Below, piece after piece: positions 1 to 8,529 of a stretch of 64,000 nucleotides of DNA. Every line of letters begins with the position of its first letter. Position 1 is the stretch's first letter. Made by a program: the position numbers and the translations under genes. The DNA comes from Rheinheimera mesophila (lineage in GTDB: Bacteria; Pseudomonadota; Gammaproteobacteria; Enterobacterales; Alteromonadaceae), in NCBI RefSeq assembly GCF_000986865.1, contig NZ_LAVS01000004.1, positions 62,001 to 126,000 on the forward strand. The letters are read 5' to 3'. Below the pieces are notes generated by a model. That model was not told where the DNA came from and did no database searches. It saw only the letters and a list, made by a program, of their open reading frames with translations.

Positions 1-971
1 GCGGCGAGCAACGGCTCGATACCGCTCTTATTCAGGTGTCGCCGCCGGATAAACATGGTTTGTGTAGCCTGGGGATTTCAGTAGAGGCCACCAGAGCGGC
101 GTTGCAATCGGCGAAAAAAATCATCGCGCAGATTAATCCGAATATGCCGCGTACTCATGGTGATTCCTTTGTGCATCTGTCTGATTTTGCGGCTTATGTT
201 GAACTGGAAAGTCCAATTCCTTTACATCTGCCTGCAGCACAGGATCCGATCACCGCGCAAATTGGCCGTCATGTCGCAAGTTTGGTGCGGGACGGCGATT
301 GCCTGCAGATGGGCATAGGCGCAATTCCGGACGCCACTTTGGCTTGCCTTGGCGACCGGCAACAGCTAGGTATTCACACCGAAATGTTTTCCGATGGTGT
401 ATTGCCGCTGCTGGAAAAAGGCGTGTTCACCAATCGCAATAAGAAAAAACATCCGGGCAAAATAGTCACGACCTTTGCGATGGGTAGTCAGGTTTTGTAC
501 GACTTTGTCGATGACAACCCTGAAGTGGTATTTTTGGATGTGGCTTACACCAACGACACCGCTGTGATCCGGCAAAACCCGCAGGTGATGGCGATTAATA
601 GTGCGCTGCAAGTGGATTTATCCGGTCAGGTTTGTGCGGACTCGCTCGGCACTCGCATTTATTCCGGCGTAGGCGGTCAGATGGATTTTGTCCGTGGTGC
701 GGCGTTATCAGAAGGCGGCCGCTCTGTGATTGCATTACCTGCCACAGCGGCAGGTGGCACAGTGTCCCGCATCAGTTCTTTGTTGGCTCCTGGTGCAGGC
801 GTGGTGACCACCCGTGCTCATGTGCATTATGTGGTGACTGAATATGGTGTGGCGAATTTGCGCGCCCGCAGTTTAACCGAACGAGCCAAAGCTTTAATTG
901 AGATAGCAGCGCCACAATTTCGGCAGCAGTTGGCCCGTGATGCTTATCAGGATTGGGGATTAGTGATTTAA
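1..971 (+). CDS. Acetyl-CoA hydrolase / 4-hydroxybutyrate CoA-transferase family protein, 5' end outside the window
   Basis: The frame is open from base 3 to a TAA at 969-971, so about 322 C-terminal residues are visible and the true start lies before the window. The GTG at 36 is internal, because upstream codons read DTALIQVSPPDKHG, a run conserved in this family. Further family signatures are GIGAIPDA, HTEMFSDG (its Glu is the likely acyl-carrying residue), GVGGQMDFVRGA and VVTEYGVANLRARS. Members move CoA between acetyl-CoA and short acyl or hydroxyacyl acids, or hydrolyse acetyl-CoA, in the cytoplasm. Full-length members are about 430 residues, so roughly a quarter is missing to the left. 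The exact substrate cannot be read from the sequence. Confidence 0.88.
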   Translation, partial: GEQRLDTALIQVSPPDKHGLCSLGISVEATRAALQSAKKIIAQINPNMPRTHGDSFVHLSDFAAYVELESPIPLHLPAAQDPITAQIGRHVASLVRDGDCLQMGIGAIPDATLACLGDRQQLGIHTEMFSDGVLPLLEKGVFTNRNKKKHPGKIVTTFAMGSQVLYDFVDDNPEVVFLDVAYTNDTAVIRQNPQVMAINSALQVDLSGQVCADSLGTRIYSGVGGQMDFVRGAALSEGGRSVIALPATAAGGTVSRISSLLAPGAGVVTTRAHVHYVVTEYGVANLRARSLTERAKALIEIAAPQFRQQLARDAYQDWGLVI

Positions 972-982
972 CGCTGTCAACA

Positions 983-1021
983 GGGCTCTGTAACTTAATA
1001 AATAGCAGAGTTCCAGAGCCC
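983..1021. terminator. Hairpin between convergent genes
   Basis: GGGCTCTG at 983-990 pairs with CAGAGCCC at 1014-1021, and AACT/AGTT can extend the stem past one mismatch. It lies between the CoA-transferase gene and the convergent barrel gene, so it could stop transcription from both sides. There is no strong T-run, so the terminator role is tentative. Confidence 0.4.
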
Positions 1022-1031
1022 GGTTATTGGC

Positions 1032-1640
1032 TTAAAAGGTATTTTTTAAGCCAATGTAGAGCCTGGTGTTGGTGACATCGGTAGACTCGTCCTCGAAACT
1101 GATGCTGTAGCGCATATAATCTAAGCCCAGTGTCATGTCCCATTTTTCTGTTAAGGCGTATTGTGCTACTAAGCCTGCCGCCAGGTCGGTGCCTGTATCA
1201 GACAAAATAGTTAAACCTACATCAGGGGACGCATGCAGGGTTAAATTCAGATCCGTATCCCAACGCACCAGACCCAGACGACCACCAAAAGACCAGTGTT
1301 CAGCTTGACGCTCAGTCATATACTGCGCAAAGAGCCCAATAGCTGTATTGTCCAACGCCAGTGTGGCATCGTAGAGCACATCGCCAATCGCAAAAGTATC
1401 GCTGACTGTTGTCAGATCAGCCTCACCTGAATCCGTGTAGTTCAGCAGCACTGACCACTGTGGGGTGATTTGATAACTCAGGCCCAAAGAGGCTGAGGCT
1501 TCAGTGCCAGACTCGCCATCAGAAGATTGACGTGTTGCGCCAACATCAGCGCTGACAGCGAAGTCGGAAGCAGCAGCGAACAAAGCAGGGGCAGCGGTCA
1601 ATAAAGGCAATACAAGCAGCAATTTAACTGAGATTTTCAT
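1032..1640 (-). CDS. Small outer-membrane beta-barrel protein
   Basis: The 202-residue product starts with a Sec signal peptide (charged MKISVK, hydrophobic core, cleavage near APALFAAA). The rest is made of alternating strands such as ASLGLSYQ, WSVLLNYTDS and TLGLDYMRYSIS. It ends in YIGLKNTF, the C-terminal aromatic signature read by the BAM complex. Size and strand pattern suggest an eight-stranded barrel of the OmpW/OprF-N-like type. I recognise no specific family. It is transcribed in the same direction as the upstream chitinolytic genes, but a strong terminator at 1757-1788 separates them, so it probably has its own promoter in the AT-rich 1641-1756 stretch. A porin or structural role is inference. 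Confidence 0.7.
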   Translation of the reverse strand: MKISVKLLLVLPLLTAAPALFAAASDFAVSADVGATRQSSDGESGTEASASLGLSYQITPQWSVLLNYTDSGEADLTTVSDTFAIGDVLYDATLALDNTAIGLFAQYMTERQAEHWSFGGRLGLVRWDTDLNLTLHASPDVGLTILSDTGTDLAAGLVAQYALTEKWDMTLGLDYMRYSISFEDESTDVTNTRLYIGLKNTF

Positions 1641-1756
1641 CGAAGTTCCTTTTATAGTAATCCAGCCTGCAATGTAAATTTAATTAAAGCATGATGTAAA
1701 CATCTATTTTATTGGTTTTGTAACTGTTTGTTTCATAGAGATGTTTTATTCGGCTA

Positions 1757-1788
1757 ACAAAAAAGCCCGCACAGTGTAAACGGGCTTA
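1757..1788 (-). terminator. Rho-independent terminator after the LPMO gene
   Basis: Read on the minus strand, AAGCCCG and CGGGCTT form a stem around an 11-base loop and are followed by six T residues. It lies just downstream of the LPMO stop codon and so ends the chitinolytic transcript. Confidence 0.8.
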
Positions 1789-1810
1789 TTTCATTTTCAG
1801 AATCAGCTGA

Positions 1811-3019
1811 TCAGAGGGTACAAATCAAAGTCCAGCTGCTGTCTGAACCCGGTACAGACTGAGTCCACCAGTTGGCGCGATAGAGCTTGTTCTGATACGA
1901 CAGATAATCGCCTTCAACGGCATGGCTGGGCTGACCATTCCAGTCCTGTTGTGGCCAGTTGGGGTAAGCAAAAATCTGAGCTGTATCTACACCCGCACAA
2001 CCCGGCGTTGCAGTGTCTGCTGGCTTTAAATCCAGATTAACAAAGTAGCTGTTATCAGCCAGATAAAAGCGGTTTTGGCTGGCATTAGGCTGCACTGTGA
2101 TCTGCGCATTGTCTAACATACCAATACGCAGCGCCTCGCTCTGTTGGTTATTCACGTGCGCCGCTAAATCCAGTGCCCATTGTTGATTGAGTGCTGAGGA
2201 CTCTGTGATCAACAGACTGTATTGCAGCAGTTCCTGACCATTGCTGTTAAAGACACGCAGTACCGCAGTTTCGCCCTTAGCTCCGGTTTGACCCGAGGTT
2301 AAATAGCTGCCTTTATCAAACCAGACAGGGTCTGGTTGGGGTTCAGTGCCGCCATTGACGAAGAACAGATCAGAACAATTATAAAACCCTTCGCCAGCCG
2401 CATCTTCACGTTGCCAGCGGGTATAGAGTACGGCTTTACCCTGACGATCCAAAGGCAAATTGATCTTCAGTAAGTAATACCCGGCTTGCGCGATGACATC
2501 AGCTTGCTGATGAATAAGTTGTAATTTATCCCAGCTTAAGGGCTCGGTGGCCGGATCAAAGCCTGCTTTGGACAAATACACTTGCCAGTAGCTGGGATTA
2601 TGCGGTGTGGTGGCTTTAAATTTTAGTTGCAGGTTAGTTTGCTTGCTTAAATCGACAGTACTGTATTGCCAATCTGCAGAAGGTGCATCCATACCGGCTT
2701 TACGGGCATCGCCGCCCGCACAAAGTAAACCTGTGGTCAGTTTGGCTTTGACGGCATTGATATCCTGATAGTTGGCGACATTACTGGAAAATTCATGGTG
2801 CTGACTCAGGGGGTACTCGCCGGACTGCACAAAAGCGGCACGACAAGCTAAATTGGGGATGCCTGAGCCATCTGCGGGCCACCAGTAGCCGCCATCTTCC
2901 TTGCAAATTTGCTGGCGGGCTTTGGGGTATTCAACATAACCATGGGCTTGAGTGGTAAAAGAGCACAACAGGCTTAGCAGGGTGAAACCGCTGCTCAACA
3001 AGAGTGTTGAAGTCTTCAT
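1811..3019 (-). CDS. GbpA-like chitin-active lytic polysaccharide monooxygenase (AA10) with C-terminal chitin-binding module
   Basis: This secreted copper enzyme oxidatively cleaves crystalline chitin and would assist the neighbouring chitinases. I chose the ATG at 3019 (402 residues) because AAGGAG precedes it at good spacing and it begins a normal signal peptide, MKTSTLLLSSGFTLL. Cleavage after TTQA exposes His26 as the mature N-terminus (HGYVEYPKAR), the first histidine of the copper brace. The second is His140 in ATTPHNPSYW. After the AA10 domain (about 26-218) comes a GbpA-domain-2-like segment (about 225-330), then a CBM5/12-like (CBM73-type) module ending in SVPGSDSSWTLICT. The coding DNA of that last module is nearly identical to the end of the adjacent chitinase gene. 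A longer start at 3061 is possible but lacks a good ribosome site. Confidence 0.93.
   Translation of the reverse strand: MKTSTLLLSSGFTLLSLLCSFTTQAHGYVEYPKARQQICKEDGGYWWPADGSGIPNLACRAAFVQSGEYPLSQHHEFSSNVANYQDINAVKAKLTTGLLCAGGDARKAGMDAPSADWQYSTVDLSKQTNLQLKFKATTPHNPSYWQVYLSKAGFDPATEPLSWDKLQLIHQQADVIAQAGYYLLKINLPLDRQGKAVLYTRWQREDAAGEGFYNCSDLFFVNGGTEPQPDPVWFDKGSYLTSGQTGAKGETAVLRVFNSNGQELLQYSLLITESSALNQQWALDLAAHVNNQQSEALRIGMLDNAQITVQPNASQNRFYLADNSYFVNLDLKPADTATPGCAGVDTAQIFAYPNWPQQDWNGQPSHAVEGDYLSYQNKLYRANWWTQSVPGSDSSWTLICTL
1824..1852. repeat. Near-identical CBM-coding repeat, copy 1
   Basis: These 29 bases match 3108-3136 with a single mismatch and encode the end of the chitin-binding module of the LPMO (SVPGSDSSWTLI). 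Confidence 0.8.
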
Positions 3020-3031
3020 AAAAAATCTCCT

Positions 3032-3059
3032 TAAAAAGGCGCCGGTCAGGATCCGGCGC
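3032..3059 (-). terminator. Hairpin between the chitinase and LPMO genes
   Basis: On the minus strand GCGCCGG, a 7-base loop and CCGGCGC form a perfect stem followed by CTTTTT. It sits after the chitinase stop and directly before the LPMO ribosome site (AAGGAG), so it should end or attenuate transcription between the two genes. Confidence 0.65.
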
Positions 3060-3091
3060 AAAGATGGGAAGAGAACAAAGAGGCGTAGCTG

Positions 3092-6000
3092 TTAAGATGA
3101 GGTGCAGATCAAAGTCCAGCTACTGTCTGAACCCGGCACTGAATTGGTCCACCAATTGGCTTTGTAAATCAGGTTTTGATAGCGGATATAGTCGCCACCT
3201 GCTGCATGATTTGTGCGCGGCCAGGCAGGGTAGGTCACAACAGTTGCAGGCACGCCAGCACAACTACCGCCGCCGTCACCACCAGTGCCGCCATTGATGG
3301 TGCCGGCAGGTAACTGTGGGTAATCCTGTTTTAGTGCAAAAGATTGTAAGCCTACAGTAACCCGCCAGTTCGACGGCATAGGAATAGGTAAGTAGTAATT
3401 CAGCGTGACTTCCAATGTCGCGCCTGCATCTAACGGACTGTGACCCGGCAGGGTAAACTCCACCCTGTGGAAATCATTGTCCAGTCCGCCAATATTGTTG
3501 CCTGAGCTGTTGGAGCCATTTTCAATCACAGTGGTGCCTAAACCACTTTGGTCTGTGACGTTATTGCCTGTGGCTGTAGGCACATCAAAGCTGATTTTTG
3601 TGCCACCTGGCAAGGTCTGGCCGCTGTTATTGACCAGGGTCAGTTTAGGATTTAATGGGTAGTTGGAGTCGCCTAATTTAAAGCCACCCAGACTGACCTT
3701 CAGATCCAGACTGCTGGCCGGTAGTGGCCGTGGATCGCGCTGGTTGCCATACAAGGACGCGGTTTTAAATTTGTTGTAGAAAATACTGGTTAAGTCATCA
3801 CCAAAGCCATATTCGCCTTTGCTGCTGTTGTAGCTGTAATCACCCGCCAGCTCCCAGAACATCACGCCACCTATACCGCGTTCGATAATGTAATCGGCTT
3901 TGGCGGCAATACTGGTTTCATCTTCAATCGACAGGAAGACTTTTTTGCTGTTGTTCCACAGCCAGGGCGCGACCAGTGTGCTGTCGTAGTGGTGCTGATA
4001 GGTGCCAATCAGTTGATCCGCTGGTTGGTTGAGCGGATCCAACCCATAAACAGTGGCATAGCTACCTAAGATCCCAGCTTGCAGATTTTTGGTATGCCAA
4101 AGCGGATTCGAACCTGCGGGCATTTCATCGCCATCTTTGCCCAAATCATGCCAGAGGTTGTCTATGCCGACAGCGCCGCTGCCACATTGGTTTTGCGCCG
4201 AGCCACCAGTACCTGCTGGACATTGATTCTGATTTGGTAACGGTGCTTTACCCCATAAACCGTTGGTTCCACCTGTGACATTATTCCAGCCGCGGCTGTA
4301 ATAAGGCACGCCAATATTGATGCGGCCTGCCTGCATAGCTCCGCGGAAATAGTGGTAAGCCCAGTCGGTATTTAAGTAGCCAATATTCTGGTACTGCGCT
4401 GAGTTGTAGTAGTTCCAGGTCGCCAGCTCGTTGTCCTGTCCATCGTCAAACAGCGCCGCATTGGGGCCAACATACTGGTTCCAGGCGCCATGCAGGTCGT
4501 AACTCATGATATTGACGTAATCCAGATACTGGGTGACAGGAAAGGCTTCCATACCGCGCAGCAGATAACCGGAGGAGGGCGAGGCAATGGTCAGCAGATA
4601 ATGTTTGCCGTCTGCCACTGCTGCTGCATCCAGTTTTTCTCTTAAGGTTTTCATCAGCACCACATAAGAGGCCATTAAACCAGCACGGCGGGCATTGGAT
4701 AAGGCAAAATCTTCCGGGTTGCCCGAGTCTTTCATACTGGATGGGTACTCGTAGTCGATATCGGCACCATCAAAACCATAAGTGCGCAGGAAGTTGACCA
4801 CTGAGTCGGCAAAGGTATTGATACCGCTGTAGTTAATGCTGTTATCGCTGTTGGTGGTCATGCTGTAAAAACCACCGCTGGCAACACGCTCACCGGCATC
4901 ATTAAAGAACCCCCCTGTTTCCGCCCAGCCGCCTATGGAGATCAGGGTTTTCACATGCGGATACTGTTTTTTGTATTTATTCAACAGATTAAAGTGGCCT
5001 TTGTAATTAAACTCCGGATCCATTTCGGCCCCTGCCACTGCAGGCCATTCCATGCCTGTCGCCGGATTGCTGACACTTTGTGTGTTGCCTATGCCAATCT
5101 GATTGCTGGCGTTTACATGGGCAAAAGCATAGTTAATATGGCTGATTTTGCTCCACGGAATATTCGGTACTAAGTAGCTTGGCTGGCCGTTGGCACCATG
5201 ACGCCAACTGGTGAAATAACCAATAATGCGGCGTTTATGATCGGCCCCCATCAGCTCGCGGCCATTGCTGTCGTACACTGTGCAATAAGGTACATCCAGA
5301 TTGGGCGTAGCGTACAAACCATCAGGACGACAAGCGGCATGACCACTTTGTTCATCTGTCACAGTAACGAAAGCTGAGACTTCGCTGGTTGCGCCCAGAT
5401 TATCCGTGGCTATGACTTTCAGTTGCTGCTGGCCTGCAACTGCTGTCCAACTGGTGGTAAAAGGCGCTGCGGTCTGCTCTGCTAATAAAGTGTTGCCAAG
5501 ATAAAACTGCACTTTAGCGACACTGCCATCGCTGTCACTGGCTGAGGCGCTGATTAAAATGCTTTCGCCTGTTCTGTAGTGGCTATTGTTGGCAGGAGCA
5601 GACAAACTCACCGCCGGAGGCTGATTGGCGGGGGATGCGGTTACACTAAAGGCAATAACGCTGCTTTGGCTACTGGCATTTTGATTATCAAAAGCTACCG
5701 CATAGAGCTGATGGTTACCTGTGACCGCTGGCCATGGCGCCTGATAGGGGCTGCTGCTGTCAGAGCTGTATAGCTGATTATTCAGGTAAAAATCGACTTT
5801 ACTGATACTGCCGTCTGGGTCTGTGGCTGTGGCGGTGAAATTGACCGTTGCGCCCGCATTCAGACTGGCATTGGCGGTTGGACTGGTGATGCTAGCTGCG
5901 GGTGGTTGATTTTGTGGTGCACCATCACAGTTGCCAACTAAAGTCCATTCCTGATAGGGATTGGAATACAAAGCCGGATCGCGGTTTTGATTCCACCAGT

Positions 6001-6157
6001 TGGCTTTGTAGGCTTTGTTTAACTGCTTAACCTGAGCGTTAGCGACATAAGTGCCGCCGGCATCCCAGGTGGCAAGCGGAGTGCAGTCTATGGCCAGACT
6101 GCTGAAACTGCTCAGGCTTAACAGCCCGGACAGATAGAGTTTTTGTACCTGTTGCAT
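3092..6157 (-). CDS. Secreted multidomain GH18 chitinase with N- and C-terminal chitin-binding modules
   Basis: The 1021-residue enzyme hydrolyses beta-1,4 bonds of chitin outside the cell. A signal peptide (to about residue 22) precedes a CBM5/12-like module (about 24-78, with AYKANWWNQ). Two bacterial Ig-like repeats follow (about 84-173 and 180-267, both starting PPA). The GH18 domain begins near residue 308 and carries FDGADIDYEYP, the DGxDxDxE motif, with Glu470 as the acid/base. A beta-sandwich stretch (about 830-950) leads to a Gly-rich linker and a last chitin-binding module with IYKANWWTNSVPGSDSSW. It lies between the other chitinase and the LPMO, all transcribed leftward. Length and architecture resemble the large chitinases of marine Alteromonadales. 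Confidence 0.95.
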   Translation of the reverse strand: MQQVQKLYLSGLLSLSSFSSLAIDCTPLATWDAGGTYVANAQVKQLNKAYKANWWNQNRDPALYSNPYQEWTLVGNCDGAPQNQPPAASITSPTANASLNAGATVNFTATATDPDGSISKVDFYLNNQLYSSDSSSPYQAPWPAVTGNHQLYAVAFDNQNASSQSSVIAFSVTASPANQPPAVSLSAPANNSHYRTGESILISASASDSDGSVAKVQFYLGNTLLAEQTAAPFTTSWTAVAGQQQLKVIATDNLGATSEVSAFVTVTDEQSGHAACRPDGLYATPNLDVPYCTVYDSNGRELMGADHKRRIIGYFTSWRHGANGQPSYLVPNIPWSKISHINYAFAHVNASNQIGIGNTQSVSNPATGMEWPAVAGAEMDPEFNYKGHFNLLNKYKKQYPHVKTLISIGGWAETGGFFNDAGERVASGGFYSMTTNSDNSINYSGINTFADSVVNFLRTYGFDGADIDYEYPSSMKDSGNPEDFALSNARRAGLMASYVVLMKTLREKLDAAAVADGKHYLLTIASPSSGYLLRGMEAFPVTQYLDYVNIMSYDLHGAWNQYVGPNAALFDDGQDNELATWNYYNSAQYQNIGYLNTDWAYHYFRGAMQAGRINIGVPYYSRGWNNVTGGTNGLWGKAPLPNQNQCPAGTGGSAQNQCGSGAVGIDNLWHDLGKDGDEMPAGSNPLWHTKNLQAGILGSYATVYGLDPLNQPADQLIGTYQHHYDSTLVAPWLWNNSKKVFLSIEDETSIAAKADYIIERGIGGVMFWELAGDYSYNSSKGEYGFGDDLTSIFYNKFKTASLYGNQRDPRPLPASSLDLKVSLGGFKLGDSNYPLNPKLTLVNNSGQTLPGGTKISFDVPTATGNNVTDQSGLGTTVIENGSNSSGNNIGGLDNDFHRVEFTLPGHSPLDAGATLEVTLNYYLPIPMPSNWRVTVGLQSFALKQDYPQLPAGTINGGTGGDGGGSCAGVPATVVTYPAWPRTNHAAGGDYIRYQNLIYKANWWTNSVPGSDSSWTLICTSS
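3108..3136. repeat. Near-identical CBM-coding repeat, copy 2
   Basis: This matches 1824-1852 at 28 of 29 bases and encodes the same SVPGSDSSWTLI end of the chitinase C-terminal module. Flanking bases diverge more, while the proteins stay similar. Confidence 0.8.
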
Positions 6158-6193
6158 AATGATTCTCTTATTTTGAGTCCTGAAGAATGCAGT

Positions 6194-6235
6194 GAAAAGC
6201 AGCGGCTCCAGACTTTTAAATGGCAGGGCCGCTGC
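6194..6235 (-). terminator. Hairpin between the two chitinase genes
   Basis: GCAGCGGC at 6199-6206 pairs with GCCGCTGC at 6228-6235. On the minus strand the stem is followed by TTTTC. It lies after the ChiA-like chitinase stop and before the next chitinase gene. The 21-base loop makes it a weak terminator or attenuator. Confidence 0.45.
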
Positions 6236-6245
6236 TGACAGACAG

Positions 6246-8048
6246 TTATTGCGCCGGATGGCCTAAACCTTCATGCATGGCGTTGAGGATATGGCCGTTG
6301 TCTGCATCCAGTTCCCAGGCGAAAATGCCGCCTAAGTTGTACTGCAGTACATAGTTGCCTTTGGCCTGCACAGAACGTTTGGTATCGAAGCTGATTAACG
6401 TCGCTGTTGTTGGGTTCCAGACATAGCTGGCTTTGGCCGTGTCATCCCATAACAAGCTATAACCATTGGTTCCTGTGCCATTGACGCCACCCATGTAGTT
6501 GGTCTCGATTTTTTTGTAATCTTCAATACCCGCTTCCCAGCTACCGCTGATGCCTGCGCCGCCTGTGCCAGTAAAGGGGTTGTTGTTGCTCACATTGCTG
6601 ACATTCTTCCAGCCCCGGCCATACATGGCCGCACCTATACTGATTTTGCCAGCAGGCACCTGACGGGCCAGCAAGTGCTGCACAGCCTCATGAGCACTGA
6701 AGCCTGTCATAGGGGAGTTTGGATTGGGGTATAAGGTGGTTTGATGGCCCAAAGTGCCGTTCCATGCGCCGTAATAGTCGTAGGTCATCAGATTGATGTA
6801 GTCCATGTAGGGATGTGCGGCCTCCCAGTCGACCAGTTGCAGTTTTTGTACACCGCCACTCATGGCCGCTGTCAGTTGGTAGGTTCGGCCTGTCTCTGCA
6901 CTTAATGCATCCATCGCCAGGCGTAAATCGCGCATTAAGAGCGCAAAACCTGCACCATCCTGCGGAGAGCCAAGGGTAGGGTGGGCGCCACCACCGCCGG
7001 GGAATTCCCAGTCAATATCAACACCATCAAAGAAATCATAGGTTTTGATCAGAGTGACGATGGACGCTACAAAAGTAGCGCGGGCTTGGGCGTTAACCCC
7101 TATGGTGTAGAGCGGATCAGACAAGGTCCAGCCACCAACTGAAGGTAAAATTTTCAGGTTGGGATGGGTTTTTTTCAGTCGGTACAATTCAGCAAATATG
7201 CCGCGCACCGGTTGATCCCAGGTATCACCCGGATAGGATTTTTCCAATGCCGCAAATTTGTCATGGACCACCACTGTGTAGTCGGGTTTACCGGCACATT
7301 GCGCCATTAAGGCGCTGTAGCCTTGCGGGTTGGCGTCATTGAGCGAACTATTTGGGCCACAGATCGGAATAAAACCATAAAACAGATGGGTTAGATTTTT
7401 CGCTGGTATATCCGCTACATGGTAATTACGGCCGTAAATACCCCATTCGACAAAATAACCGCCGACCATTTTTCCTGTGCTGTTGCTATGAGCGACGTTG
7501 TTTTGTTTCAGCGGCTGAGGATAGTGACTGGTATTGATGTCAGTCCAGGGATCGAAACCATCGTCGCCGCCTCCGGTATCTCCACCTCCTGTGTCGCTAC
7601 CTCCGGCACCTGTCACTGTGATCAGCCGTTTATCGCTGGCAGTACAGGTTTTTTCTGCCCCTTGTTGATTACACAGTTGTACGACAAACTCATAACTGCC
7701 CGCACTGGTGACTACAGAGCTGGTGCTGCCACTTTGGGCATTCTGGCCATTTGGCGTTAAGGAAGAGCTGTACACTACAGCGCCATTGCGAGTCAGGTTC
7801 CACTCGTTACCATTGGTACCCCACCACATATCCCATTGCACTGGGATACTCAACTGGCCATTGACCAGACTGACATTGCTTTCCTGCCATGCGATCTGAG
7901 GTTTGCCAGGCGCTGCTGGCGCCGCATTAAGCTGCAATGAACAGAGCAGACTGGTGATGGTCAGTACATAAGCAGGATGGCGTAATCTGGTGGTAAAAAC
8001 CTTGTGGCGCGCCTGTTGAGCGGCCAGGGTGATGAATGTTGTTAACAT
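6246..8048 (-). CDS. ChiA-like secreted GH18 chitinase
   Basis: This enzyme is an extracellular chitinase of the Serratia ChiA type. I chose the ATG at 8048 (600 residues) because GGAG precedes it; the frame extends upstream to 8135, but that start would lie beside a probable -10 element. An unusually long basic n-region precedes the hydrophobic core (YVLTITSLLCSL), with cleavage near LNAAPA. Residues about 45-147 form the ChiA N-terminal fibronectin-like domain, followed by a Gly/Asp-rich linker (about 148-166). The GH18 barrel carries FFDGVDIDWEFP, with Glu348 as the catalytic acid, plus an inserted alpha/beta region. There is no C-terminal binding module, unlike its neighbour. It is first in the leftward chitinolytic block and nearest the NagR-like operators. 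Confidence 0.94.
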   Translation of the reverse strand: MLTTFITLAAQQARHKVFTTRLRHPAYVLTITSLLCSLQLNAAPAAPGKPQIAWQESNVSLVNGQLSIPVQWDMWWGTNGNEWNLTRNGAVVYSSSLTPNGQNAQSGSTSSVVTSAGSYEFVVQLCNQQGAEKTCTASDKRLITVTGAGGSDTGGGDTGGGDDGFDPWTDINTSHYPQPLKQNNVAHSNSTGKMVGGYFVEWGIYGRNYHVADIPAKNLTHLFYGFIPICGPNSSLNDANPQGYSALMAQCAGKPDYTVVVHDKFAALEKSYPGDTWDQPVRGIFAELYRLKKTHPNLKILPSVGGWTLSDPLYTIGVNAQARATFVASIVTLIKTYDFFDGVDIDWEFPGGGGAHPTLGSPQDGAGFALLMRDLRLAMDALSAETGRTYQLTAAMSGGVQKLQLVDWEAAHPYMDYINLMTYDYYGAWNGTLGHQTTLYPNPNSPMTGFSAHEAVQHLLARQVPAGKISIGAAMYGRGWKNVSNVSNNNPFTGTGGAGISGSWEAGIEDYKKIETNYMGGVNGTGTNGYSLLWDDTAKASYVWNPTTATLISFDTKRSVQAKGNYVLQYNLGGIFAWELDADNGHILNAMHEGLGHPAQ

Positions 8049-8157
8049 GAAATCTCCGGTTCTTTGTTGTAAGCAATACCCTGTTGTTTTGCTAAAAATC
8101 ACCGACTTCGGACCATCCTGCTCCCGGTGAATCATCAGCGTCTATAACAGTTGATTT

Positions 8158-8178
8158 AAATGACATCGCTGTCAATTT
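8158..8178. promoter_or_regulatory. NagR-type operator upstream of the chitinase block
   Basis: The core at 8161-8174, TGACATCGCTGTCA, is a palindrome with arms TGACA/TGTCA and a 4-base spacer, flanked by A/T. It matches the motif I recall for the LacI-family N-acetylglucosamine repressor NagR in Shewanella and relatives (AATGACARCGYTGTCATT). It is about 110 bases before the chitinase start and near a possible -10 at 8146-8141, which fits repression relieved by GlcNAc metabolites. The regulator itself is not in the window. Confidence 0.6.
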
Positions 8179-8280
8179 TGGATCTTTACAAAATGATGAT
8201 AAATTTATGATGGTTTTATTAAGTTGTTATTTATCATGTAGATGAGTTTTAATTTGCTTGTGAGGAAATCAGTTATTTTA

Positions 8281-8295
8281 TGACAGCGTTAGTCA
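8281..8295. promoter_or_regulatory. Second, imperfect NagR-like operator
   Basis: TGACAGCGTTAGTCA has TGAC/GTCA arms but is one base longer than the consensus palindrome. It lies about 110 bases upstream of the first operator, a spacing that would allow looping. Weaker evidence than for the first site. Confidence 0.35.
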
Positions 8296-8529
8296 TTTTT
8301 GTGCCTTAAAGAGGTTTTTTTGCTGTTCGGTTGGGGCTGGTCGCGTTCCGCTCAGTGACAGCAGCGGCGATAAACTGCAAAATCACTAAAAACTTAGCGG
8401 CTTAGAGCTACAGGCCAGATCAGAACTGAAGTATGATCGGCCTGTGTCAATTCACTGCCTGTATCTGTCTGAGCAGGCAGCAGAACAACTATAAAAACCT
8501 AAAATGAAACCACTCAGAGAGGACTGCGG

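Larger units (their letters stand above)
8049..8529. other. Intergenic region with divergent control elements
   Basis: This 481-base gap separates the chitinase start from the divergent metallopeptidase gene. It holds two NagR-like palindromes (8161-8174 and 8281-8295) and a possible minus-strand -10, TATAGA, at 8146-8141. The AT-rich 8180-8310 part could carry promoters for both directions. I see no gene or RNA in it. Confidence 0.6.
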
